In this document: piece by piece, positions 52,951-59,569 of the stretch
Position numbering within the stretch: position 1 is the stretch's first letter
Layout: every line of letters begins with the position of its first letter
Assembly (NCBI GenBank): GCA_013002535.1
Contig: JABDJK010000013.1
Span: 1 to 59,569 of the forward strand
DNA from: Hyphococcus sp.
GTDB lineage: Bacteria > Pseudomonadota > Alphaproteobacteria > Caulobacterales > Parvularculaceae
Reading direction: 5' to 3'
DNA length: 59,569 bases
Position numbers and translations under genes: made by a program
The notes under the pieces: model-generated
Told to the model about the DNA's origin: nothing
Databases searched by the model: none
The model's input: only the letters and a program-made list of their open reading frames with translations

Positions 52951-54513
52951 TCAGTTGCGCGCCGGGCCGCGGCAGGCATTTTCAGAGACGCCGTGCAAGC
53001 ACATGAGGGTCGCGTCGTTGTTCTCGCCTGCATCCTCAGCGTCCGGCGTTAGGTCAAATGTCAATTCATTTTCAAACGTAACGATGGCGGATGCAAAATC
53101 ATCCGCCGCTTGTTCGTCGAAGCTGCGCGGGTCGTACGCAGTCGTATTTGCGACCTCTGAAATTCTGGTTGCTGCGGTGTCGGCGATCGGCGGGGCGACA
53201 ATGACAACTGGACCGCCGCCGCCTGCGCCAGGCGTTCCGCCTCCGGTGGAGCCGCCGCCGCTTACACTAGGCGTTCCGCCGCCGGATGACCCTCCGCCAG
53301 ATGAACCACCGCCCCCTGCGCCCCCGCCACCGGTGGTTCCTTCATCTGAACTTCCTCCGCCCCCAGAGGACCCGCCGCCCGCGGTCAGGGTAACCGTACC
53401 GGCATTGGCGCCGTCGCCAACGCGGGCCTGCCCAGAGAAAATCAAAACATTGTCAGACGCGATGAGAATGTCGCCGCCCGTACCGGCGCTGGCCCCTGGT
53501 TCTGCGCTCGCCAGACCGGCAAATTCTGTGCGCTCGCGCGACGTAACAGCGATTGATCCGCCGTCACCCATTCCCTGATCGGCATCGACAGTTAGCGCAG
53601 CGCCAGCATCCACAAAGACTTCGCCACCGTCGATTTCAATCATGCCGCCATCGCGGCCGGTCGCGTTCATGTCGCCGGCTACATTTATCGTCCCCTGATC
53701 GCCGGTCGATAGAATAATGCGGCCGCCTTCAATCGTTGCACTGGACGCAACAAGGTCTGCTTCAATATTGATCACCGTGTTGATGAAATCACGCGCCGCC
53801 GTGGCTGTAAGAATTACTGCGCCGTCTCGAGCAAGAATATCACCGTCAACATTGATCGAACCATTTTTCATCCCGTCGACGTCAGACGCCGCAAAGGTCA
53901 CCAGACCGTCGCCAAAGAAATCAAACGTGAATACTTCGCCAGATGCCAATACGACCGACCCGAGGTTAGCTTGCAGAAGGCCGGAGTTTGCAACATTGGG
54001 CGCGACAAAGGCGATAAGTCCGGCGTCCGTGGCGGTAATCGAGCCTTCATTCGCGACCAGCGCATCCTGTGCGCCTGGTACGGAGAAATCGTAATTGCCG
54101 GCGATAAAATCGCTATCTGCAATATCAATCGTTGTCGCAAGAAGTGAATTCACGTCGACATTGGATGAAGAGGTGAAGACTATACCATTGCGATTAATGA
54201 GAAAAATGCGCCCATTGGCTGATATCTGTCCAGCAATCATCGACGGCGAACCGGAAAGAATGCGATTGAGCGCGATGGCATCCGCACTCGGTTGATTGAA
54301 GATCACTCTTTCATTTTTCGCGATGTCAAAGCTTTGCCACTCTATTGTGAGATGATCTGAGACTTGATCAATTGTTGTCGTCTGGCCGACTTCCGGATTA
54401 ACCATTCCGTCGCCAGCGGTGATCACGCCATTCTCAGGTGCGGCGAAAGCGGGCGCGGTGATCAGTGCGCAAAGAGCGCCGGCCAACCATGCTTTTTTGC
54501 AATCTGAACTCAT
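52951..54513 (-). CDS. Short TpsA-type exoprotein with haemagglutination-activity domain
   Basis: A 520-residue secreted protein. The signal peptide ends near AFAAPENG. The two-partner-secretion domain follows (FNQPSADAIALNRI, SANGRIFLINRNGIVF in place of NPNGI), then a right-handed beta-helix of about 250 residues. A Gly/Ser-rich stretch (GGGGSSGGGSSGGG, ~385-440) leads to a C-terminal tail with the only two cysteines of the mature protein, C505 and C514 (MCLHGVSENACRG). Most TpsA adhesins exceed 1000 residues, so this is a short type. It is expressed with tpsB, 20 bases upstream. Adhesion or surface display is likely; the target is unknown. Confidence 0.88.
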   Translation of the reverse strand: MSSDCKKAWLAGALCALITAPAFAAPENGVITAGDGMVNPEVGQTTTIDQVSDHLTIEWQSFDIAKNERVIFNQPSADAIALNRILSGSPSMIAGQISANGRIFLINRNGIVFTSSSNVDVNSLLATTIDIADSDFIAGNYDFSVPGAQDALVANEGSITATDAGLIAFVAPNVANSGLLQANLGSVVLASGEVFTFDFFGDGLVTFAASDVDGMKNGSINVDGDILARDGAVILTATAARDFINTVINIEADLVASSATIEGGRIILSTGDQGTINVAGDMNATGRDGGMIEIDGGEVFVDAGAALTVDADQGMGDGGSIAVTSRERTEFAGLASAEPGASAGTGGDILIASDNVLIFSGQARVGDGANAGTVTLTAGGGSSGGGGSSDEGTTGGGGAGGGGSSGGGSSGGGTPSVSGGGSTGGGTPGAGGGGPVVIVAPPIADTAATRISEVANTTAYDPRSFDEQAADDFASAIVTFENELTFDLTPDAEDAGENNDATLMCLHGVSENACRGPARN

Positions 54514-54533
54514 AATATTTCCCCTTCCGCGCC

Positions 54534-56249
54534 TTAGTAGCGCGCCTCCAAACCAAAGAAGAACCGGGCGGAATCGTCCCCTTCCTGCGCAACGGAGCCC
54601 TTCAACGGAAAGCCGCCCTCCACACTCGCCGATACATGTTTGGAAAGGGATATGCGAAGTCCGGCGCTCGCCGAATAGAGTGACGCCGTGCGCGACTCGC
54701 CAGCTTCCAAGTCACCGATTTGTCGGACCGCGCCAGCGTCAATAGCGGCGAATGGCCGGATCGCAATCTTTCCATGCTTCAGAAATTCAGGGCTCGCCTG
54801 CAACTCCAGAAGCCCGGTGACGCAACGGTCGCCTGAAATTTCAAAGGAGTCAAAAGCGCGCCCGACTTTGCCGCCGCCATAGCCGCATTGCTCAGAAGAA
54901 AGGAGGGGGTTGTTGGCGGTTTGTGCGTTGATGGCGACAATGCCTTTGAGCCAACTGTTTATTTTCTGGGTTCGCGAGATTTCGCCGATCAACGATATAA
55001 ACTCACTGCCGGCTCCTGCGCGGCTTGCGAGAGGTGATCCCGCCTGCGTCGCGTTGAATATGTCCCAACCGCGAACGATTTCGCCGCGCAACGCATTGCG
55101 CCCGTCAAGATCATCGGCGAATGAAAATGCCGCCGAAAATGACGTTGTCCAAAGCGTATCAAATGTGTTTGGCGAAACGCCGAATGCGCTTTGGAATTCT
55201 TTCCAGTTTGTACTGGCGCTTAAGATCAAATTCTTATCACGGGAAAGTATGAGCGGATAGCTGGCGCCGACGCCTGCCGTCCATCCCATGGTTTCAAACC
55301 CCAGATCGCGAAGGAAAGGAATGCCGGGCGCAGCTTCAGAGCGCGACGCGCGCAATGTTACATTTAAGCCCTCGGCGCCAATCGCCGTGACATAAGACCC
55401 TGCAAAATAAGTAAGTTCATCCAGCTCAAAACTTTGTACTGCGCTGAAGTTCAGGCTGTCGGCGCCCGTTATAATACTGTTGATTGAAGCGCGCGCATAA
55501 AACTGCTCGCGTCCGACCGCTCGCGACGCCCGGTTATTTACGCCGGCGGCGAGCGCGAGGCGCTTCAAATCCGCATCGAGGACCATGCCGACGCCGCCGT
55601 TTTCGCCTTTTTTCAGGACGCCGGTGACAGCCTGGCCCGCCGGCTGATTGGCAAGAAGAAGATAGCGTTCAAGCGAGGATTGGGTGAGCGGTCGCTCGGC
55701 CGTAAGCTTCGCCGCCAGCTTCTGCAGCCGACGCGATTGAAGGGCTTTGGCGCCAGAAATTTCTGCGGTTTCGACATGGCCTTCGATGACGCGGATCCGG
55801 ACGTCGCCGCCGTCAATCTCTTGTGCTGGCACATAAGCGAGACTTAGTGGATAACCGCGCTCTGCGTATAGTCGCGTAATGTCGCGCGCAATCTCAAAGA
55901 CTTCGCCGAGGGCGATTTCCTGTCCGATCTTTTCAGCATATAGCGGGGCGAAAACGCTCTCGTCGATTGATTGCGCGCCGTCAATTGTGATTGACGTTAA
56001 CACGAAACGGATCGCTCGCGCACCTTCGGGCTGGGCGGGCTCATAAGGTGAAACGATACTCGGTAAATTGCCTATCTCAGGAATTTTGTCGTCAGCATAC
56101 GTGCTTTCGATAACGCCGGGACGCACTGAGGAAGGAATAAGTCCCTCGATCTTAGTGGGCGGTTCCTGGGCGCTAGCCGAAGTTGAATGCATGCCTGTTG
56201 CGCACACAGCGAAACACACCGCATAAAACGGAATTCTTACCCAGCTCAT
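54534..56249 (-). CDS. TpsB outer-membrane transporter (FhaC/ShlB family)
   Basis: A protein of about 571 residues. The signal peptide is MSWVRIPFYAVCFAVCATG...SASAQE. A POTRA domain (about 70-150, ITIDGAQSIDESVF, YAERGYPLSLAYVP) and a second POTRA (DVRIRVIEGHVETAEI) are followed by a C-terminal 16-strand barrel with a terminal aromatic residue (FFGLEARY). It exports the TpsA protein encoded downstream. The ATG at 56249 has GTGGGG ahead and begins the signal peptide; the open frame upstream to 56699 does not resemble the family. Confidence 0.92.
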   Translation of the reverse strand: MSWVRIPFYAVCFAVCATGMHSTSASAQEPPTKIEGLIPSSVRPGVIESTYADDKIPEIGNLPSIVSPYEPAQPEGARAIRFVLTSITIDGAQSIDESVFAPLYAEKIGQEIALGEVFEIARDITRLYAERGYPLSLAYVPAQEIDGGDVRIRVIEGHVETAEISGAKALQSRRLQKLAAKLTAERPLTQSSLERYLLLANQPAGQAVTGVLKKGENGGVGMVLDADLKRLALAAGVNNRASRAVGREQFYARASINSIITGADSLNFSAVQSFELDELTYFAGSYVTAIGAEGLNVTLRASRSEAAPGIPFLRDLGFETMGWTAGVGASYPLILSRDKNLILSASTNWKEFQSAFGVSPNTFDTLWTTSFSAAFSFADDLDGRNALRGEIVRGWDIFNATQAGSPLASRAGAGSEFISLIGEISRTQKINSWLKGIVAINAQTANNPLLSSEQCGYGGGKVGRAFDSFEISGDRCVTGLLELQASPEFLKHGKIAIRPFAAIDAGAVRQIGDLEAGESRTASLYSASAGLRISLSKHVSASVEGGFPLKGSVAQEGDDSARFFFGLEARY

Positions 56250-56752
56250 TTGATGCCCCACCCCGCGTACAATGAGGAAACGTAGGCGCGGTGGCGTGCC
56301 CAAGTCAATCTTGTGTTGCGTAAACGTCACTAACTTGCATTTAGACATAGACGCATCAGTGCAGTCTGCACGCGTCGCTCTCCAGTATAAGGCCAAATGG
56401 AGGGGCGGAGATGTAATATTACACAAAGCTTCCTTAAACCGCGCGTGAAGCGGCGGCAATATTATATTGGCCGTCATTGAGGACTTGATCCGCAATCCAT
56501 GGCGCCGATTACCAACGTTGCAGTAATTGCGTTGGCGAGCCATGGATCTCGGCATGCGCCGGGATGACAGTCGAAGGTGTTGCCGCGCGAAAAACGGAAC
56601 AGATGTGGCTGCGGGCCAATATTCACAGGAGAAAAAGTTTTCGCCCGGCGCGAACTGCCAAATCCTGTTGCGGGGCGCGGGGGAGTTATGGGATGTCATC
56701 GAAATCCGGTGATTTCCGGTAATTACAACATGATGCGAATTTGGAGTTTTAG
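56250..56752. other. Gene-free divergent region between tpsB and the acyl-CoA dehydrogenase gene
   Basis: No gene is supported in these ~500 bases. The open frame extending tpsB upstream codes no signal peptide and overlaps a repeat. The region must hold the divergent promoters for tpsBA and for the acyl-CoA dehydrogenase operon, but no clear -35/-10 pair stood out. A family C palindrome occupies 56473-56568. Confidence 0.7.
56473..56568. repeat. Palindromic repeat, family C copy 2
   Basis: Outer GTCAT/ATGAC, inner ATCCATGGC/GCCATGGAT (56495-56503, 56539-56547) and CCAACG/CGTTGG (56512-56517, 56530-56535) arms nest into one long imperfect hairpin. GGACTTGATCCG and ATCTCGG...GGGATGAC are degenerate forms of GTCAT...ATGAC palindromes widespread in alphaproteobacteria. 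It lies in the tpsB/acyl-CoA dehydrogenase divergent gap. Confidence 0.65.
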
Positions 56753-57910
56753 ATGCCCGGTGTGCAAACTGAACGTCCGCAATGGAAAACCGATGAGCTT
56801 GTCTTGTTTGAGGAAGAGGTCGCGAAATTTTTCAAGCGCGAGTTGACGCCCCATGTCGAGAAATGGCGCGAGCAGGGCCGTGTTGACCGCTGGGCCTGGG
56901 AGAAAGCGGGCGAGCAGGGCATTTTGTGCATGTCTATGCCGGAGGAATATGGCGGGCTCGGCGGCAACTTCGCCTATGAGCAGATTGCGATTGAGCAGCA
57001 GATCAAGCAAGGCGTCGAAGGCTTCGGCGCGCCGCTCCATAACACAATCGTTGCGCCCTACATTTTACATTACGGCACTGAGGAACAGAAAAAACGCTGG
57101 CTGCCGAAAATGGCGACAGGCGAGTTGATTGGCGCTATCGCCATGACTGAGCCGGGCACAGGTTCTGATCTGCAAAATGTCAAGACGACGGCGCTGAAAG
57201 AGGGCAACCAATATGTCGTCAACGGATCAAAGACATTTATCACTAACGGCCAAAACGCGAACATCATTATCGTTGTCGCCAAAACCGATCCGAGCGAGGG
57301 CGCCAAGGGCGTCTCACTCATGGTTGTCGAAACTGACGGGGCCGACGGGTTTGAGCGCGGGCGCAATTTGAAAAAACTCGGCAACAAGGCGCAGGACACG
57401 TCGGAGCTTTTCTTCAATGACGTCAAGATTCCGACCGAAAACCTTCTAGGTACAGATGAAGGGCAAGGGTTTTTCCAGCTGATGGAGCAATTGCCACAGG
57501 AGCGCCAGGAAATCGCGGTGCAGGCGATCTCCGCCACCGAACTCGCGATCGATCTCACTATTGACTATGTCAAGGAGCGCCACGCCTTCGGCAAGCCCAT
57601 ATTGGCGTTTCAGAATACAAAATTCGAACTGGCTGAATTGAAGTCAAAAGCGACCATGGCCCGCGTCTTTGTCGATTATTGCACCCAGCAATTGATCGAC
57701 GGCAAGCTCGATGCGACGACGGCGTCCATGTCAAAATATCTTGTGACGGAACTGGAAGGCGAGGTCATGGACCGATGCCTTCAACTCTTTGGGGGTTATG
57801 GCTATATGGATGAATATCCGATTAGTCGTCTCTTTGCCGACGCTCGCGTTCAACGCATCTATGGCGGCACCAACGAGATCATGAAATTGTTGATTTCGCG
57901 TTCGCTCTAG
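56753..57910 (+). CDS. Acyl-CoA dehydrogenase
   Basis: A 385-residue flavoenzyme. FAD/substrate motifs: AMTEPGTGSDLQ, FITNGQNANIIIVVAKT, RQEIAVQAISATELAID, and the C-terminal LQLFGGYGYMDEYPISRLFADARVQRIYGGTNEIMK, where Glu of GGTNEIM is the catalytic base. It introduces the alpha,beta double bond of an acyl-CoA and passes electrons to ETF. The chain-length preference is not clear; it is closest to the long-chain/FadE-independent group. It lies 45 bases upstream of the aldehyde dehydrogenase gene and may be co-transcribed with it. Confidence 0.94.
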   Translation: MPGVQTERPQWKTDELVLFEEEVAKFFKRELTPHVEKWREQGRVDRWAWEKAGEQGILCMSMPEEYGGLGGNFAYEQIAIEQQIKQGVEGFGAPLHNTIVAPYILHYGTEEQKKRWLPKMATGELIGAIAMTEPGTGSDLQNVKTTALKEGNQYVVNGSKTFITNGQNANIIIVVAKTDPSEGAKGVSLMVVETDGADGFERGRNLKKLGNKAQDTSELFFNDVKIPTENLLGTDEGQGFFQLMEQLPQERQEIAVQAISATELAIDLTIDYVKERHAFGKPILAFQNTKFELAELKSKATMARVFVDYCTQQLIDGKLDATTASMSKYLVTELEGEVMDRCLQLFGGYGYMDEYPISRLFADARVQRIYGGTNEIMKLLISRSL

Positions 57911-57955
57911 CCGGCGTTAAGTAGCGCTCGGTTTTAAAATTCAGGAGGCAGATGG

Positions 57956-59395
57956 ATGCCGCTAGATGACATTTCTACAGAAAATGCAATGCAAAGCCTG
58001 TTGTCGAAACAAAAAGCTGCGCAACTGAAAGAGGGCGCTCCGACGGCGGCGGCGCGAATCGACCGGCTTGATCGTGCGATCAATCTTCTAGTCGAAAACA
58101 GCGACGCCCTCAACGATGCCGTCTCCACGGATTTTGGCCATCGCTCGAAAGACGTTACGGCATTTGCCGATACCGCGACCTCGATTGCGCAATTGAAGTT
58201 TGCAAAAAAACATTTGCGTCAATGGATGAAAGCGGAGCGCCGTTCGGTCGAGTTTCCGTTCGGCCTGCTCGGCGCCTCGGCGCGGGTCGAATTTCAACCG
58301 AAGGGCGTTGTCGGCGTCATCGCGCCCTGGAACTTTCCGGTAGGGATGGTCTTTGGGCCGCTTGCTGGCGTTATCGCCGCGGGCAACCGTGCCATGATTA
58401 AACCGTCGGAGTTTACGGAGAATACATCCGGGCTAATGAAAAAAATCGTCGCCGACGCTTTCGACGAAACCGAAGTCGCAGTCGTCACCGGCGGGCCGGA
58501 GATTGGCGCGGCGTTTACGAAACTGCCCTTTGACCACATCGTTTTCACTGGTTCCGGTTCCATCGCGCGTCACATCATGCGTGCGGCTTCGGAAAATCTC
58601 GTGCCGCTGACGCTGGAACTCGGCGGCAAGTCGCCGGCAATCCTGGGACGCTCTGCGAATTTCGAAAAAGCCGCAACCCGCGTCATGCACGGTAAGGTAT
58701 TAAACGCCGGACAAATATGTCTAGCGCCGGATTATGTTCTGGCGCCTAACGAAAAGATCGATGAATTTGTCGGCCACGCCAAGTCAGCCGTTGAAACCAT
58801 GATGCCCAGCGGCTTTAAAGAAAATGACGATTACACATCAATCATCAACCAGCGCCACTATGAACGCCTGCAAGGCTATCTAGATGATGCGCGCGAAAAG
58901 GGCGGCGAGCTTGTCGAGATCAATCCGAAAAACGAAGATTTCTCGCAGCAACCGCAGCGAATGATGCCGCCGACGCTGGTCCTAAACCCGACCGACGACA
59001 TGGCGGTGATGCAGGACGAGATCTTCGGTCCGATCCTGCCGGTGAAATCATACGAAAAAATCGACAACGCCATCGACTATGTGAATGCCCATGATCATCC
59101 GCTGGGGCTTTATTATTTTGGCGCCGACGAAAACGAACAATCGCAGGTGTTATCATCTACATTGTCAGGCGGCGCCACAATCAATGACGTAATTTTTCAC
59201 GTTGCACAGGAAGATTTGCCTTTCGGCGGCGTCGGGCCGTCCGGCATGGGGTGCTACCACGGGCGCGACGGGTTTCAGGAATTCAGCCATAAAAAGTCGA
59301 TTTATAAGCAGACGAACAGCGAGCTTATAAAAATGATCCGTCCGCCATATGGCGACATGTTTCGCAAACAAATCAAAGGCCGAATTAAGAACTAG
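57956..59395 (+). CDS. Coniferyl-type aldehyde dehydrogenase
   Basis: A 479-residue NAD(P)-dependent aldehyde dehydrogenase. GVIAPWNFPVGMVFGPLAGVIAAGNRAMIKPSE, the Glu of LELGGKSPAI, and the catalytic Cys in NAGQICLAPDYVL identify it with the coniferyl aldehyde dehydrogenase/class 3-like group (short, no N-terminal extension, DEIFGPILPV, GGVGPSGMGCYHG). It oxidises an aromatic or fatty aldehyde to the acid. An AGGAGG-like site (AGGAGGCAG) precedes the start. The next 100 bases hold no gene before the tRNA. Confidence 0.92.
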   Translation: MPLDDISTENAMQSLLSKQKAAQLKEGAPTAAARIDRLDRAINLLVENSDALNDAVSTDFGHRSKDVTAFADTATSIAQLKFAKKHLRQWMKAERRSVEFPFGLLGASARVEFQPKGVVGVIAPWNFPVGMVFGPLAGVIAAGNRAMIKPSEFTENTSGLMKKIVADAFDETEVAVVTGGPEIGAAFTKLPFDHIVFTGSGSIARHIMRAASENLVPLTLELGGKSPAILGRSANFEKAATRVMHGKVLNAGQICLAPDYVLAPNEKIDEFVGHAKSAVETMMPSGFKENDDYTSIINQRHYERLQGYLDDAREKGGELVEINPKNEDFSQQPQRMMPPTLVLNPTDDMAVMQDEIFGPILPVKSYEKIDNAIDYVNAHDHPLGLYYFGADENEQSQVLSSTLSGGATINDVIFHVAQEDLPFGGVGPSGMGCYHGRDGFQEFSHKKSIYKQTNSELIKMIRPPYGDMFRKQIKGRIKN

Positions 59396-59500
59396 ACGCC
59401 GTCAATAAATGTGATTGCGTGAAACGCTACGGCGCGCCGACGATCGTTGGCCACCCCATCGGAGACGATCGTAAAGCGATCTGTCGCGAGATATATAAAA

Positions 59501-59569
59501 TGGCGGAGACGAAGGGATTCGAACCCTCGATATCCTTTTGGGATATACTCCCTTAGCAGGGGAGCGCCT
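59501..59569 (-). tRNA. tRNA-Ser(GCU), partial at window end
   Basis: The minus strand reads ...GGCGCTCCCCTGCTAAGGGAG, with anticodon GCT at 59557-59555, a long variable arm (TATATCCCAAAAGGATATC), GGTTCGAATCC of the T-loop and a 3' CGTCTCCGCCA with encoded CCA. This is a serine tRNA reading AGC/AGU. The 5' acceptor and most of the D arm lie beyond the window. Leaving out the encoded CCA, the discriminator is G. Confidence 0.93.

Noticed and set aside
56250-56699. 150-codon upstream extension of the tpsB frame
   Set aside because: It precedes a good signal peptide and ribosome site at 56249, overlaps a palindromic repeat, and its residues look non-coding.

Overview
The window reads as a stretch of chromosome from an alphaproteobacterium. 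It has moderate-to-high GC, and it carries the alphaproteobacterial F1-ATPase zeta inhibitor (DUF1476), a DUF1178 protein next to a glutaredoxin and a nitrilase-like amidase, the secA/ppiC divergent pair, purS separate from purQ, a squalene-hopene cyclase and a Bpt-type transferase. A marine or aquatic lineage near Caulobacterales/Hyphomonadales/Parvularculales would fit, but this is inference from gene content only. There is no phage, integrase, transposase, CRISPR array or plasmid gene. It is mostly ordinary core and accessory metabolism.

Layout. 1-6.5 kb: 3' part of a fused PabA-PabB, a Dabb protein, and fatty acyl-CoA genes (crotonase, CaiB/BaiF-type racemase/transferase, bifunctional FadJ-like enzyme). 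6.5-12.4 kb: a minus-strand operon for an exported molybdenum hydroxylase (IorA/IorB, a dihaem c-type cytochrome-like protein, XdhC, MocA-like transferase) with a divergent TetR regulator. 12.5-18.1 kb: a phasin with a histone-like lysine tail, secA, a membrane PPIase, mutT and an Flp pilin. 18.1-23 kb: NDUFAF5-like methyltransferase, a decayed comF, grxC, Nit amidase, DUF1178 and a cNMP-patatin protein. 23-27.6 kb: malonyl-CoA synthetase, persulfide-dioxygenase-like MBL protein and squalene-hopene cyclase. 27.6-30.8 kb: alpha/beta hydrolase, dihaem lipoprotein cytochrome and beta-helix lipoprotein. 30.9-39.9 kb: purQ, purS, M20 peptidase, AraC regulator, a serine hydrolase with a structured leader, purC, zeta inhibitor, SDR, lipid kinase and metallophosphoesterase.

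40-52.9 kb: DUF2959 lipoprotein, a tightly coupled lemA-GNAT-racemase-M48-DUF202 operon, a DM13 lipoprotein, a TRAP transporter (DctP-Q-M) of the keto-acid type, Bpt transferase, an SLC13/TrkA-C permease, a flavin reductase and a HIBADH-family reductase. 53-59.6 kb: a two-partner secretion pair (TpsB, short TpsA), an acyl-CoA dehydrogenase, a coniferyl-type aldehyde dehydrogenase and a tRNA-Ser(GCU) cut by the window edge.

The intergenic gaps hold at least four families of palindromic repeats (called A to D here). Family A sits only in gaps between convergent genes, and one family B copy runs into a coding sequence. The items most worth a second look are the comF remnant, the dihaem-cytochrome/beta-helix pair with its repeat-encoded N-terminus, the structured leader plus terminator ahead of the serine hydrolase, the TpsA whose only mature cysteines form a C-terminal pair, the Lys-tailed phasin, and the cytochrome-containing molybdenum hydroxylase operon.
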